This document shows, piece after piece, positions 1 to 10,095 of a stretch of 64,000 bases of DNA (positions are counted from its first letter, which is position 1; each line of letters starts with the position of its first letter). The position numbers and the translations under genes were made by a program. Source of the DNA: Arcobacter acticola. GTDB taxonomy: Bacteria; Campylobacterota; Campylobacteria; Campylobacterales; Arcobacteraceae. The notes under the pieces were generated by a model that was not told the origin of the DNA, ran no database searches, and saw nothing but the letters and a program-made list of their open reading frames with translations. The stretch spans positions 1,550,001-1,614,000 of the forward strand of contig NZ_CP042652.1 of NCBI RefSeq assembly GCF_013177675.1, read 5' to 3'.

Positions 1-1186
1 TATCTCTTGCTTCTTTTATACTTTTTCCAAATCCTACACAAACAAGTACTCTTCCACCTGTTGCCATTAACTTATCATCAATTTTTTCAACACCAGCATA
101 TGAAATATGAGAATTATTTAATAAATCTTCATCAACAATATCATCAACTATAATTTCAGCAGGTGTACTAGAACCATATGGATAATTACCACTTGCCATT
201 ACAACACCAACACTAAATTCATTTTTGATTTTAATATCTAATTTATCAAGTTGTTTTGTAGCACCTTTATAAAAAAGTTCAGAAACAGTAGTTTCTAATA
301 AAGGCATTAAAATTTCACACTCTGGATCACCAAATCTTACATTATATTCTAAGATAATTGGTTCACCTTTAACAACCATAACTCCAATAAAAAGAACACC
401 TTCAAAAGGAGCACCTTCTTGTTTCATACCAGCTAGTGTTGGAATAATTACTCTTTCTTCAATTTTTTTATAAATGTCATCATTTACTAAAGGAGTTGGA
501 GCATATGCACCCATACCACCTGTATTTGGTCCAGTATCACCATCCCCTATTCTTTTATGATCTTGAGCAGCTGGTAAAACTTTATAGTTTTCACCATCAC
601 AAATAGCAAAAACTGATAATTCATAACCATCTAAATACTCTTCAACAACAATAGAAGTTCCAGCATCACCAAAAGAAGTACCTGATAACATATCAGATGC
701 TGCTTCTTTAGCTTCTTGTTTTGATTGAGCGATAATTACACCCTTACCACCACATAAACCATCTGCTTTTACAACAATTGGTAAATTCATAGTATCTATA
801 AAATCATGTGCTTCTTTTTCATTTGAAGTCTCAATAAACGCTGCTGTTGGTATGTTATATTTTTTTAATATATTTTTCATATAAACTTTTGAACCTTCTA
901 GTTGAGCTGCAGCAGCACTTGGTCCAAAAATAGTTAAACCATTTTCTTTAAATATATCAACAACACCATCTACTAATGGAGCTTCAGGCCCAACAATAGT
1001 CAAATCAATAGAATTATCTTTTGCCCAAAGAGCTAATTGTTTATAATCTTTTATATTTATATTTGTTCCCAATTTATCAGTAGCACCATTTCCTGGCATA
1101 AAAAATAAATTATGAGCATTTTCTTTAAATATTGCTAATCCAATAGAGTACTCTCTACCACCATTACCAAGTATCAATATATTCAC
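1..1186 (-). CDS. purD: Phosphoribosylamine--glycine ligase PurD (3' end outside the window)
   Basis: This is GAR synthetase of purine biosynthesis, which joins phosphoribosylamine and glycine using ATP in the cytoplasm. Translation of the minus strand from a GTG at 1184-1186 gives an uninterrupted frame to base 1, about 395 residues. The family is usually about 420, so roughly 25 C-terminal residues are missing. The N-terminus carries [10 protein letters not shown]. Later come GPEAPLVDG, the ATP-grasp segments [13 protein letters not shown] and [12 protein letters not shown], and the metal-binding [10 protein letters not shown]. The GTG start is supported by an AAGGAA ribosome site a few bases upstream. 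The 6S RNA lies directly upstream and could be transcribed together with purD. Confidence 0.95.
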   Translation of the reverse strand, partial: MNILILGNGGREYSIGLAIFKENAHNLFFMPGNGATDKLGTNINIKDYKQLALWAKDNSIDLTIVGPEAPLVDGVVDIFKENGLTIFGPSAAAAQLEGSKVYMKNILKKYNIPTAAFIETSNEKEAHDFIDTMNLPIVVKADGLCGGKGVIIAQSKQEAKEAASDMLSGTSFGDAGTSIVVEEYLDGYELSVFAICDGENYKVLPAAQDHKRIGDGDTGPNTGGMGAYAPTPLVNDDIYKKIEERVIIPTLAGMKQEGAPFEGVLFIGVMVVKGEPIILEYNVRFGDPECEILMPLLETTVSELFYKGATKQLDKLDIKIKNEFSVGVVMASGNYPYGSSTPAEIIVDDIVDEDLLNNSHISYAGVEKIDDKLMATGGRVLVCVGFGKSIKEARD

Positions 1187-1204
1187 GATAATTCCTTAAA
1201 TAAT

Positions 1205-1383
1205 AATTTTAGTACCCAAGTAGCCGCTAACCATTTAAATGGCCCTAAAAGCCAATAAGCGCACATAAGAGATATATTTTAGGAGCTTAAACGTAATGAA
1301 AAGCTGCACACCGTATATCTACAATCACGTACAATACAAAATTATCGGACCCACAACAATGGAAATCCCGAACTACTTAGATA
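1205..1383 (-). ncRNA. ssrS: 6S RNA (RNA polymerase regulator)
   Basis: The 230-base gap between hemD and purD folds on the minus strand like 6S RNA. A nine-pair closing stem joins 1373-1381 to 1215-1223. Inside it is a large open bubble whose 3' side contains the self-complementary CCATTTAAATGG. Beyond it lies a long interrupted arm with CCGATAA/TTATTGG, GTACGTGA/TTATGTGC and GATATA/TATATC pairings, capped by AGCTT/AAGCT. Size (about 180 nt) and shape fit the family, which mimics an open promoter and binds the housekeeping polymerase. I recall that 6S RNA sits next to purD in other Campylobacterota, but this was not checked. The ends are estimated from the promoter and the closing stem. Confidence 0.8.
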
Positions 1384-1388
1384 ATCTC

Positions 1389-1396
1389 ATTTTATC
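1389..1396 (-). promoter_or_regulatory. -10 box of the 6S RNA promoter
   Basis: On the minus strand this reads GATAAAAT, an exact match to the Campylobacterota -10 consensus gnTAnaAT. It lies about seven bases before the predicted start of the 6S RNA closing stem. No clear -35 box is visible, as is usual in this group. Confidence 0.6.
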
Positions 1397-1417
1397 CAAA
1401 GATGGTTAAAATTGAGT

Positions 1418-2050
1418 TTAAATTAAAAATTGCTTTGCTAGTTTTATACACTCATCAATTGATGTTTCAGAACTAATAGTATAATCAACATTTTTTGGTA
1501 GATAAAGAGCTGTAGTTTTTCCAATAACTATGGCCTTATATGAATCATTCCAAGAATATTGTTGGAAGAAACACTCTACACTTGAAGGTGATGTAAAAAT
1601 AAAAACAGAATTGTTTTCTAAAGCAACATTTGACTTTTTACAAGAAGTTTTATATACAACTAATTCATCCAATAAAACATCATTATTTTTTAGTATATCA
1701 ACTAAATTTGAAACAGTTTTTAATGCTTTTATATAAAGAACTTTTTTGTTTTTTAATAGCGCTATTAATTCTTGAGCGAAATCATTTCCATGGGATGTAA
1801 TGCCAGTAAAAGCAATTTTTCCACCTAACTTTTCAATAACTTGAGCAGTTTTAGGAGCAATGGCGAAGGAAGGTATTTTTTTCCAATCTTTATTAAAAGA
1901 TTCTAAAGAATAAACTGCATTTTTTGATGTGAAAATTAGAGCATCATATTTTAATAAATCTATTTTTGATTCTATATATTCTATTTTGAAAACTTCTAAA
2001 TTTTCAACTTCAGTATAAATTTGATTACTTAAAAGATATATTTTAGCCAT
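1418..2050 (-). CDS. hemD: Uroporphyrinogen-III synthase HemD
   Basis: This 210-residue protein cyclises hydroxymethylbilane to uroporphyrinogen III in haem and sirohaem synthesis. HemD is poorly conserved, but the expected small motifs are present: LIFTSKNAV near residue 40, FIFTSPSSVECF near 150 and AIVIGKTTA near 170. These correspond to the two-domain fold with the active site in the cleft. The start codon overlaps the end of the upstream sulP-type gene by eight bases, so the two are probably translated from one message. The stop is followed directly by the 6S RNA promoter region. Confidence 0.88.
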   Translation of the reverse strand: MAKIYLLSNQIYTEVENLEVFKIEYIESKIDLLKYDALIFTSKNAVYSLESFNKDWKKIPSFAIAPKTAQVIEKLGGKIAFTGITSHGNDFAQELIALLKNKKVLYIKALKTVSNLVDILKNNDVLLDELVVYKTSCKKSNVALENNSVFIFTSPSSVECFFQQYSWNDSYKAIVIGKTTALYLPKNVDYTISSETSIDECIKLAKQFLI

Positions 2051-3617
2051 TGTTTTTTAACTCATATTTTTGTGTATAATTTATTGCATCATCTAAACTA
2101 GAATATATTTTTATTTTTTTGAATACATTATTTGAATCTACTGAGAGTATTTTTCTTTTATGTCTATATCTTAAAACCAAAATGATTTCAAAATCTTTAT
2201 TTCTAAATTTCTCAATAATCTCTTCAAGGGTAAAAATAGCAGAAATATCAAAAAAAGAAACATTTTTACAATCTATTATTATTTTTTTACTACCTTTTAG
2301 TTTTTCTAACTTATCTTCTAAAAAAGATGCTGTTCCAAAAAATAAAGATCCATTTACTTTTATTATTTGAATATCAGTATTTTCAATATCAATATCAAAT
2401 GAAACTTTTGAACGAGCTATTTTTATTCGAGTATTTCGCGATACTTGATAAACAGCCATTATTGAAGAAATAGTAATTCCAACACCAACAGCCATTATTA
2501 AATCTACAAAAATAGTTAATAAAAATACTGTAATCATAATAAGTAAGTTTTGTCTTGATATTTTATTTAGTATTTTTAAAAATTTATAATCTAAGATATC
2601 AAATCCTACTTTTATCAAAATTCCTGCTAACACAGAAAGGGGAATCTTAGATGCAAGCGGAGCTAAAAACAAAACTATTAATAATAAAGTAATTGAATGA
2701 ACAATTCCAGATATTCTAGTTGTTGCACCACTATTTATATTTATAACTGTTCTCATAGTTGCACCCGCTCCTGGAATTGCACCAAAGAAAGAACATACCA
2801 TATTTCCAATTCCCTGCCCTATTAACTCTTTTTTAGGATCGTGTTTTGTTTTTGTTTTAGAATCAGCAACTATTGAAGTTAAAAGTGAATCAATTGAACC
2901 TAAAAGTGATAAAGTAATAGCTAAGGTTAAAATAGTACTTAATTTTAATATATCAAATGAAAGAGGTAATACAAATTCAGGTAAACCCATAGGTATTTCA
3001 CCAATTGTTTTTACATTAAAACCCATTAATATAGAAAAATATGTAACAAAAACTAAAGCAATCAATGCAGATGGAACAATTTTTGAAATTTTACTTGGAG
3101 TTAAAAACATAATAGAAAGAGTAATAGAAGCTATTATTACCGCTTCATAATTTACTTTTTGCAAAGTTTCCAATAAGTGAGTTAAGGTGTAAATAATAGA
3201 AGAAAATCCATCAACACCTAAAAAAGGATTTATTTGTAAAATAATGATAATAACACCAATTCCACACATAAAACCTGAAATTACGGGATAAGGAATATAT
3301 TTTATCCACTTTCCAATACCTACAATTCCAAAAGAAATTTGCATAATTCCTGCAAGAAAAACAACTGTCATAACGGCTGGGAAATCATTTGGGAAAGTAG
3401 CAATTGTAGCAGCAACTACAACTGTCATAGGTCCAGTTGGACCTGAAATTTGAGTGGGAGTTCCTCCAAAGGCAGCTGCAAAAAAACCTAAGATTATTGC
3501 ACCATATAAACCAGCAATTGCACCAGCTCCACTTGCAACTCCAAAAGCTAAAGCTAAAGGAAGAGCAACAACTGCAGCTGTAACACCAGCAAAAATATCA
3601 TTTTTTACTCTGTTCAA
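2043..3617 (-). CDS. SulP-family anion transporter with STAS domain
   Basis: This 524-residue inner-membrane transporter of the SulP (SLC26) family exchanges sulfate, bicarbonate or dicarboxylates; the substrate cannot be told from sequence. About 11-14 hydrophobic segments fill residues 1-400. They include the signature SGPTGPMTVVVAA near residue 60 and the GSIDSLLTSIVAD segment near 240. A soluble STAS domain follows at about 415-510 (KKIIIDCKNVSFFDISA). The start is a TTG at 3615-3617 with AGGAG eight bases upstream. It overlaps hemD by eight bases and starts 23 bases after der, suggesting a der-sulP-hemD transcript. Confidence 0.9.
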   Translation of the reverse strand: MNRVKNDIFAGVTAAVVALPLALAFGVASGAGAIAGLYGAIILGFFAAAFGGTPTQISGPTGPMTVVVAATIATFPNDFPAVMTVVFLAGIMQISFGIVGIGKWIKYIPYPVISGFMCGIGVIIIILQINPFLGVDGFSSIIYTLTHLLETLQKVNYEAVIIASITLSIMFLTPSKISKIVPSALIALVFVTYFSILMGFNVKTIGEIPMGLPEFVLPLSFDILKLSTILTLAITLSLLGSIDSLLTSIVADSKTKTKHDPKKELIGQGIGNMVCSFFGAIPGAGATMRTVININSGATTRISGIVHSITLLLIVLFLAPLASKIPLSVLAGILIKVGFDILDYKFLKILNKISRQNLLIMITVFLLTIFVDLIMAVGVGITISSIMAVYQVSRNTRIKIARSKVSFDIDIENTDIQIIKVNGSLFFGTASFLEDKLEKLKGSKKIIIDCKNVSFFDISAIFTLEEIIEKFRNKDFEIILVLRYRHKRKILSVDSNNVFKKIKIYSSLDDAINYTQKYELKNNG

Positions 3618-3640
3618 AGGAAACTCCTAGAAGTTAGATA

Positions 3641-5116
3641 TTAATTTTCTCTTTCTAAATATTCTTCATCACCCATTTTATCATGTTTTCCACGAGCTAT
3701 TACGTGAATTGGAGTACCTTCAAAGTTAAAGTTATCTCTTAAGTAATTAATTAAATATCTCTTATACGAGAAGTGTAAAAGATTTGGTTTATTCATTACT
3801 AATGCAATTCTTGGAGGTCTTGTACTAAATTGTGTTGTATAATAAATTCTTAAATATGCTCCATTTGGGCTTGGTAATGAATGTCTCATTACAGCTTCTT
3901 CAATAACTCTATGAAGTTGTGAAGTTGGAATTCTTTGAGTATAATTATTATGAATTTCAATGATTTTTTCTTTTAATCTTTCAATACTTCTTCCTGTTTT
4001 TGCAGATACTGCAATAATAGGTGCATAAGATAAAAATCTAAATCTTCTTCTAATCTCTTCTTGCATTTTCTCAAATGTTTCTTTATTTTCGTCCCATTTA
4101 TTTAGAACAATAATAGTACCTAATCCATATTCATCAACTAAACCTGCAATTTTTTCATCTAAATCAGCAAGTGGTTCAGAAGCATCTAAAATAACAAGAG
4201 CCATATTAGCTTTTTCTAACATCTCTTTTGTTCTCATTAAAGCATATTTTTCAATACCTTCTATACTTCCTCTTCTTCTTAGTCCCGCTGTATCAACAAA
4301 TGTAATTTCTTTATCTTTGTATTCAAAAGACTCATCAACTGGATCAATAGTAGTTCCAGCAATTGGTGAAACTACAGATCTTTCTTCTCCTAAAATTGCA
4401 TTTAGCATAGAAGATTTTCCTACATTTACTTTTCCAATAATAGCAACTTTTATTTTATTGTCATCAACTTTCTCATCTTCAACAACTTCATCTGAATCAA
4501 ATTTTCCATTATCTTCATTTGAATAGTCTTCTTCATCATCATAATTAGGATCTTCCATTCTAGCTTTTTTTAAAGCTTCTGCTTCTTCATTTGCTACTGT
4601 TTCAAGATTAACTGGAAGATGATTATAAATCCAATCGAATAGATTTTTAGTTCCTCTATTATGAGAAACTGAAATTCCAAAAAGATTTTCGTCCCCTATT
4701 CCAAATTCAAAGAATTCCCAAAGTCTTTCTAATTCTTTATCATTGTCAATTTTATTTACAATTAGGGCAAGTTCTTTACCTAATCTTTGAAGCTCATAAA
4801 ATAATTCTTTATCCTTATCATCAGGTATATTCTTACCATCAACCATAAAAAGTATTATATCAGCCTCTTTTGCTGTCTCAATAGCTTTTCTTTTTACATT
4901 TGAAAATATAGCATCATTTGTTTCATCAATACCACCTGTATCTAGCATTAATGCTTTTCTATCTAATATTTCAATTTCATGTTTTCTAATATCTCTAGTT
5001 GTACCTGCTAAATCAGAAACAATAGCAATTCTTTTATTTGCAATTCGATTGAATAATGAAGACTTCCCTACATTTGGTTGACCAATTAGTGCAATTTTTT
5101 TTAATGTTTTATCCAT
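3641..5116 (-). CDS. der: Ribosome-assembly GTPase Der (EngA)
   Basis: Der is an essential double GTPase that helps mature the 50S subunit. The 491-residue protein shows two complete G domains. The first has GQPNVGKSSLFN near residue 12, DTGG near 59 and NKID near 121. The second has GKVNVGKSSMLN near 228, DTAG near 276 and NKWD near 340. A C-terminal KH-like domain follows at about 390-480. The linker between the G domains (about 190-222) is strongly acidic. A terminator separates it from hpf upstream. Confidence 0.97.
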   Translation of the reverse strand: MDKTLKKIALIGQPNVGKSSLFNRIANKRIAIVSDLAGTTRDIRKHEIEILDRKALMLDTGGIDETNDAIFSNVKRKAIETAKEADIILFMVDGKNIPDDKDKELFYELQRLGKELALIVNKIDNDKELERLWEFFEFGIGDENLFGISVSHNRGTKNLFDWIYNHLPVNLETVANEEAEALKKARMEDPNYDDEEDYSNEDNGKFDSDEVVEDEKVDDNKIKVAIIGKVNVGKSSMLNAILGEERSVVSPIAGTTIDPVDESFEYKDKEITFVDTAGLRRRGSIEGIEKYALMRTKEMLEKANMALVILDASEPLADLDEKIAGLVDEYGLGTIIVLNKWDENKETFEKMQEEIRRRFRFLSYAPIIAVSAKTGRSIERLKEKIIEIHNNYTQRIPTSQLHRVIEEAVMRHSLPSPNGAYLRIYYTTQFSTRPPRIALVMNKPNLLHFSYKRYLINYLRDNFNFEGTPIHVIARGKHDKMGDEEYLEREN

Positions 5117-5150
5117 AAATTTTTTTAATCCTATTTTTTATCATAAACTA

Positions 5151-5186
5151 AAAAAGGTATTAGCCAAAAATGCTAATACCTTTTTC
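5151..5186 (-). terminator. Rho-independent terminator after hpf
   Basis: A 14-base-pair inverted repeat (5151-5164 with 5172-5185) has a seven-base loop. On the minus strand it ends in TACCTTTTTT, giving the U-run. It lies 17 bases past the hpf stop and before der, so it should end hpf transcription. The T/A symmetry means it could also work in the other direction. Confidence 0.8.
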
Positions 5187-5202
5187 ATAACAAAAGCTTC
5201 TA

Positions 5203-5745
5203 TTAATATAGTCCAAATTTACCTTGAACTGAACTTTTGTAAAGAACTCTCATATTATCATCTTTATCAATAAATACTTTAAATTGTGCATCAGATGCTT
5301 TTAAATCTTCTAATGCTTCTTCAATATCTACTGGTTTATAAGATGTTAATCTTACAGGAGCAATTTCCTCTTCAAATTTTTCTAATTCTAATGCAATACC
5401 ATCTTGAATTTCATTTGCAACAACTTCAGTTAATTTTGTAGCTTTATGAGCTGCAATTTTATCATGATGTCTTCTTAGAACTTTAGATACTCTATCAACA
5501 GCTATATCAATAGCTGAGTATAAATCTTTATCTTTTTGTTTAACTACAACAGTATCTAAATGTGCAATGTTTAAAGTGAATTCAAACGAGAAAGCTTTTT
5601 TACCATGTTTCTCTTCTTGAGAAATAATTGAATTTACAGAAATAATATCTAAATTAAATTTTTTAAATACTTCAATTGAGCTATTAATATATTCTTTAAT
5701 AGCATCTGTTAAATCTATGTGTCTTCCTACAATACTTGTATTCAT
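5203..5745 (-). CDS. hpf: Ribosome hibernation-promoting factor, long form
   Basis: This 180-residue protein inactivates 70S ribosomes in stationary phase. Residues 1-100 form the HPF/RaiA domain that binds the 30S decoding site (start MNTSIVGRHIDLTDAIKEYI). Residues 125-180 form the C-terminal dimerisation domain of long HPF (RLTSYKPVDIEEALEDL, ending QGKFGLY), which pairs two ribosomes into 100S particles. It has its own promoter region upstream and its own terminator. That promoter closely resembles the one before the flagellin-like gene at 23488. Confidence 0.94.
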   Translation of the reverse strand: MNTSIVGRHIDLTDAIKEYINSSIEVFKKFNLDIISVNSIISQEEKHGKKAFSFEFTLNIAHLDTVVVKQKDKDLYSAIDIAVDRVSKVLRRHHDKIAAHKATKLTEVVANEIQDGIALELEKFEEEIAPVRLTSYKPVDIEEALEDLKASDAQFKVFIDKDDNMRVLYKSSVQGKFGLY

Positions 5746-5772
5746 AACATACTCCTTAATTATATTTTATAT

Positions 5773-5800
5773 ATTTTAACATAAATAATATTAAATAGTA
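5773..5800 (-). promoter_or_regulatory. hpf promoter: -10 box plus shared 20-base upstream element
   Basis: On the minus strand the -10 reads GTTAAAAT (5773-5780), an exact gnTAnaAT match. Directly upstream, at 5781-5800, is a 20-base AT-rich element that differs at one position from one in front of the flagellin-like gene (23435-23454). Both are preceded by the same TTTATAGACTT. An AAGGAG ribosome site lies between this promoter and the hpf ATG. Confidence 0.55.
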
Positions 5801-5863
5801 GCAAGTCTATAAAATATAACCCTTGTATAAACTTGCATATATTTATAAAATAAATAATTTAGC

Positions 5864-7213
5864 TTAAGAATCGCTCGTACTAGTATCAATTAGAAGCTTT
5901 AAAGATGCAAAAGCATTTTCCATTTGTGTGATTAAAACAGTATATGCAGCAAATTGAGTAGCCATAGCTGTATATTTTTCATCTAATTTTTCAGATGCAG
6001 TATCATAATCATCACTTAATGTATCAATATAAGTATTTAATCTATCTTCATATGTTGTCAAAAGTCCAGTTGATGAGTCCAATGAATCCAAATAAGTTTT
6101 TAATCTAGTTCCTAAACCTTCTTTTTCAGCATACCCAACAAACAATTCTCTTAAATCATCATAATTATCAGTAACAGCTGTTGTTAATGTTGTAGTATTA
6201 ACATTCATATAACCATCACTATCAAAAGAAATTCCATATTTAAACATACTTTCTTCATTATTTAATCCATATGAATCAAATAATATTTCTTTAATTCCTG
6301 ACATCATACTTTTTAATGTACTTGAATCAGAGATAGTTGCAGCAGTATCTTCATCACCTAAAGTATAAGAATCAATCAAGTCAACTAAGTCATTATATTT
6401 TGTTGCAATATCTGAAATTCTTGTAACAATTGTACTAGTATCTCTTTCCATATTAATTGATGAATCACCTGTTGAAACAGCTTGTATTATTAAACCATTT
6501 TCCATTGTAAGTTTATTTGAAGATACATCATAATCAACACCATCAATTTTTGCTTTCATATTCTGTGCTTTTAAAACATGGTTATTATCTTCATCTTCAA
6601 AACCTAATTTTGTAGTACCACTTTGTGAAATAGTTACCGCATTTGCAGTTCCACTTTCTGTGCCTTTAACTATCATTCGATAACTTGTATCATTTATTTT
6701 TTCTAAATTTACATCCAGTTTAGAGTAATAACTCATTTCTTCAACTAAATCTTCATAAGATTTACCCGTAGTATCAAAATCATAAGCAGTACCTCCAACT
6801 GTAATAGAAAGAGTTCCTCCATTAGTAATCGTTGAAGTTATATCAGAAATGGTATTTGATTGATAAACATCTTTTTGAGCTAATTGACTAACGTTTACAC
6901 TTATTGTTCCTGGATTTAACTTAGATGTATCAGCTGCATCAAAACTTACTGAGCTTCCTGATGTAGTAGCTGTTATTTCATCAAAAATATTTGTGCCACT
7001 GGTATATAAATCAAAATCATCAACTAAATCTAATAATTCAGAAACCATAGTCTGGATTTCTGCTAATGCATCCAATTCAGCTTGTGTATCCTCTTTATCA
7101 GTTGTTATAGGATCAAGTACACTTGTACTTTCTGCTGTCTTTAATTTTGTAATTAATTCTGAACTTAAATCGACACTTCCCGAACTTCCTAGTCCTAATA
7201 TTCCATCTGCCAT
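5864..7213 (-). CDS. fliD: Flagellar filament cap protein FliD
   Basis: FliD (HAP2) caps the growing filament and helps flagellin fold into it; it is exported by the flagellar type III system. The 449-residue protein has the family layout. It starts MADGILGLGSSGSVDLSSELI, has a Thr/Ser-rich variable centre, the FliD_N segment PGTISVNVSQLAQKDVYQSN near residue 105, and a coiled C-terminus rich in heptads (about 390-440). The start has AAAGGAT upstream and lies ten bases after flgK. It is intact, unlike flgK. Confidence 0.9.
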   Translation of the reverse strand: MADGILGLGSSGSVDLSSELITKLKTAESTSVLDPITTDKEDTQAELDALAEIQTMVSELLDLVDDFDLYTSGTNIFDEITATTSGSSVSFDAADTSKLNPGTISVNVSQLAQKDVYQSNTISDITSTITNGGTLSITVGGTAYDFDTTGKSYEDLVEEMSYYSKLDVNLEKINDTSYRMIVKGTESGTANAVTISQSGTTKLGFEDEDNNHVLKAQNMKAKIDGVDYDVSSNKLTMENGLIIQAVSTGDSSINMERDTSTIVTRISDIATKYNDLVDLIDSYTLGDEDTAATISDSSTLKSMMSGIKEILFDSYGLNNEESMFKYGISFDSDGYMNVNTTTLTTAVTDNYDDLRELFVGYAEKEGLGTRLKTYLDSLDSSTGLLTTYEDRLNTYIDTLSDDYDTASEKLDEKYTAMATQFAAYTVLITQMENAFASLKLLIDTSTSDS

Positions 7214-7223
7214 TTTTTATCCT

Positions 7224-8610
7224 TTACATATTCAATAAGGTTTGCAACATTTCATCAACTGTTGAAATAACTTTTGCATTTGCTTCATATGCTGCTTGAT
7301 ACTGAAGAAGATTTATCATTTCCGTATCGGGGTCAACTTTCGTAAGGTTATTGTATGTTGTTTCTAATGCATTTACAACTGCATCTTGAGACTCTAATTT
7401 AAATCCATTATCTTCTACATTTGAAGATATGGTTACTAGTAAACTTTGATAGAATTTTACAAATGAAGTTTCTGAATCTCCTATTGTAACATCATCATTC
7501 CATTGTATTTGTGCTAAATTTTCTAAGTCATCATTAGTTAAAGAATTTACATTATCTGATATAAAACTTAATGAATCAACACTTGAACCGTAAAATAAAG
7601 GTGTTGCACTATTAGAATTAACTGTATCTACAAATGCTTGAGCAAAATCATCTAAACTATTTTTGTATTCATAGATATTTGAAGTTGAAGATGTAAGTTC
7701 TTCTGTTAAAGCTTTTAATGATCCACCACTTAGTGCTAATTCATTATTATATACAGCAAGAGAAACATTATTTTCAGCTTCTATTGAATCATCATTTTTT
7801 GATATTTCATTTTCATTTAAAGAGATTGAAATATTAAATTTACCTTCTTCACCTTCAATATTAGATGTGATAATTAAATTATTACTTGTATCTAAAGAAG
7901 CTGTGAAGTTAGTAAATTCTGAACTAGCATTTATCTTATCCATAATTTGTTTTTTTGCTGTTTCACCTGTATCAGTAGAACTATCTATTGTTAATTCTAC
8001 AGAAGTATTATTTAATACTATTGAAATTTTATCTCCACTACTAAAATTAGTGGCATCAAAAGCACTTGAATTATAAATATCTTTTTGTGCAATATTTTCT
8101 TCTTTTACACTTATCTCATGAAGATTTGTGTTATTAAAAATCACATTAACACCTGATACTTTTAAATTATAAGTGCTACTTGTTCTATTTATTTCAATAT
8201 CAACATAATTTGATAGTTTCTTTTCAAGGGCATCTCTTTTATCTAATAAATCAATCGATTCTGTATTGCTTTGTAAAATTTGTTCGTTAAGAGAAACTAT
8301 TTGTTCTAAAATATTATTTACAGTTTTTACATCATCTTCTAACTGAGCTCTTGTACTTGTTATTGTTTCATTTAAATCTTCATTTAAAGATTTTATTCCA
8401 TCAACTACAAATTCTGATTGAGAAGAAAAATCATTTTTATAAATTAAATTTGTAGGATCACCTCTTAAAGTTTCTACAGAATCAAAATAATTGCTTAAAG
8501 TTGAAGAAAAGCCTGTATTTTCAGTTTCACTAAACATCATCTCAACATTACTTAAAATTGAATCTTCTGATTCATAATATGAAGATAAACTATCTTGTGA
8601 AACTAATTTA
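7224..8610 (-). pseudogene. flgK: flgK, 3' fragment (hook-filament junction protein, disrupted)
   Basis: This is the C-terminal 459 codons of FlgK (HAP1), which joins hook to filament. It ends with the D0 helix (QYQAAYEANAKVISTVDEMLQTLLNM). The frame is cut at 8603-8610 by an IS4-like element. The open frame that continues to 8681 takes its first residues from the insertion sequence, not from flgK. Deleting the element and one seven-base target copy joins ...YLYDKL to VSQDSLSSYY with no frameshift, giving a 531-residue protein. The disrupted gene should not yield working FlgK. Confidence 0.92.
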
Positions 8611-10095
8611 CTCAACTTTCGCACATAGATTCCAGTAAATAAATGAACCAGAGTTGAATAATAAAGCCCATAAATAGGCACTTTTTAGTATAATTTCATA
8701 ACGACAATCAACTATACAAAGGTGTTTTTATGGGACTTGACAATTATATTCAAACTGCTATGAGAAGCATATTAAAAAACCCAATTCTTGAAGTATTATC
8801 AGAAATAAAAATTACAAAAATACTTAAACAAAGTAACTTTGTAAAAAGAGAAGTTGGTTATCCTCCTTTTCAAATTATCTTACATTTTGTTTATATGCTA
8901 ATTATGAATAAAAGACAATCAGCTTTTATAAAAAACAGTGAGAATGCATTTGGTAAAGACGCCTATTACAGATTCATTAAAGAGAGTCGTTATAACTGGC
9001 GAAAGTTTTTGATACTAAGTGCTGCTGCACTTTTGCAAAGAATAAAACTATTACATAAAAATGGTGAACACCGCTTGCTTATTATTGACGATACAGTAGA
9101 ACCCAAAAGAGGGAAATTCATTGAAGGAAGTTGTAAATATGTTTGGAGTAATAAAGAGCATAAAAGTATCAATGCATTAAACATTGTATCTTTAAATTAT
9201 GCAGACTCACACTCAACTTTTCAAGTTGATTTTTCTATAAAGATGAATGATAGTAAAAGAAAAGAGATATCAGAATTTACAAGTAAACTCCATCATAGAA
9301 GTAATTCATATCAAAGAAAAAGTGAGATAATAAAAAGTAAAAACACACTTGCTATAGAGATGCTTGAAAGAGCCTTGAATAACGGAGTTGAAGCAGATTA
9401 TCTATTGGTTGACAGTTGGTACGCTAAACCAAACTTTATAGAAAAAGCTAATGAGCTCGGTATGCCTGTAATTTCAAGACTTCCAAATAATAAACTCATT
9501 TGGAACTTTAAAGGCAAACATAAAACAATGAATGCAATCTATGAGAGTTTAAAAAACTCTCGTCATAAAAGCGGCGGACAGCATGGCAAAATATCTTACA
9601 AATACTTTGATGCAATTATAGAGCATGCAGTTTTAGGTAAGATTAAACTCGTATTTTTGCACACAGGCAAAGACTTGTTAGTTTTTATCTCAACTGATAT
9701 AACTATCGCAGGTAAAGAGATAATAGCTACTTACAAAAAGAGATGGAATATTGAACAAGGTTATAAAGATTTACGAAACCTTTTTGGTTTAGGAAAAGAA
9801 GAGAATCGAATCTATGAAGCACTTATTGCGAAAATAACTCTTTCAATGTTTACCTACAATATTGTAAGCTATATCAATCGCATAAAGCATGAGCCACAAA
9901 CACTAGGAGAACTTTTTAGAGATTTAGAGTGTGAACTTGAAACACTGGCAATTTCAATGCAACTGTTTATTCAAATATTGACAAAAATTAGTGAAATTCA
10001 AAATGTTGTCAAGGATAATAAAGATTTACTCAACATTATCGCTGTGTTAAGTGCTTACACTAAAAAAGAACTTGGTTTTATGTGCGAAAGTTGAG
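8611..10095 (+). mobile_element. IS4-like insertion sequence inside flgK
   Basis: This 1485-bp element is bounded by perfect inverted repeats of at least 17 bases (8611-8627 and 10079-10095, CTCAACTTTCGCACATA). It is flanked by the seven-base direct repeat TAATTTA at 8604-8610 and 10096-10102. Because the repeat ends are partly self-complementary, the target duplication could be read as five bases with an 18-base inverted repeat. It carries one transposase gene. The family assignment comes from the transposase motifs and is tentative. Confidence 0.9.
8730..10094 (+). CDS. IS4-superfamily DDE transposase
   Basis: This 454-residue transposase is complete. The catalytic triad can be placed: Asp in LIIDDTVEPKRGK (about 120), Asp in YLLVDSWYAKPNF (about 227) and Glu in the YKKRWNIEQGYKDLR segment (about 350), which resembles the Y-R-E-K signature of IS4-type enzymes. 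The reading frame ends inside the right inverted repeat (MCES, stop TGA at 10092-10094). A -10-like TAGTATAAT lies about 45 bases upstream. It runs opposite to flgK. Confidence 0.88.
   Translation: MGLDNYIQTAMRSILKNPILEVLSEIKITKILKQSNFVKREVGYPPFQIILHFVYMLIMNKRQSAFIKNSENAFGKDAYYRFIKESRYNWRKFLILSAAALLQRIKLLHKNGEHRLLIIDDTVEPKRGKFIEGSCKYVWSNKEHKSINALNIVSLNYADSHSTFQVDFSIKMNDSKRKEISEFTSKLHHRSNSYQRKSEIIKSKNTLAIEMLERALNNGVEADYLLVDSWYAKPNFIEKANELGMPVISRLPNNKLIWNFKGKHKTMNAIYESLKNSRHKSGGQHGKISYKYFDAIIEHAVLGKIKLVFLHTGKDLLVFISTDITIAGKEIIATYKKRWNIEQGYKDLRNLFGLGKEENRIYEALIAKITLSMFTYNIVSYINRIKHEPQTLGELFRDLECELETLAISMQLFIQILTKISEIQNVVKDNKDLLNIIAVLSAYTKKELGFMCES

Noticed and set aside
1205-1383. Reading the intergenic RNA as tmRNA or SRP RNA
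   Set aside because: There is no tag reading frame or tRNA-like end, and no SRP Alu/helix-8 tetraloop motif; the large-bubble rod shape fits 6S RNA instead.
7224-8681. 485-residue flgK-region frame as a complete protein
   Set aside because: Its first 26 or so residues come from the insertion sequence and the true N-terminus lies at 10096-10311.
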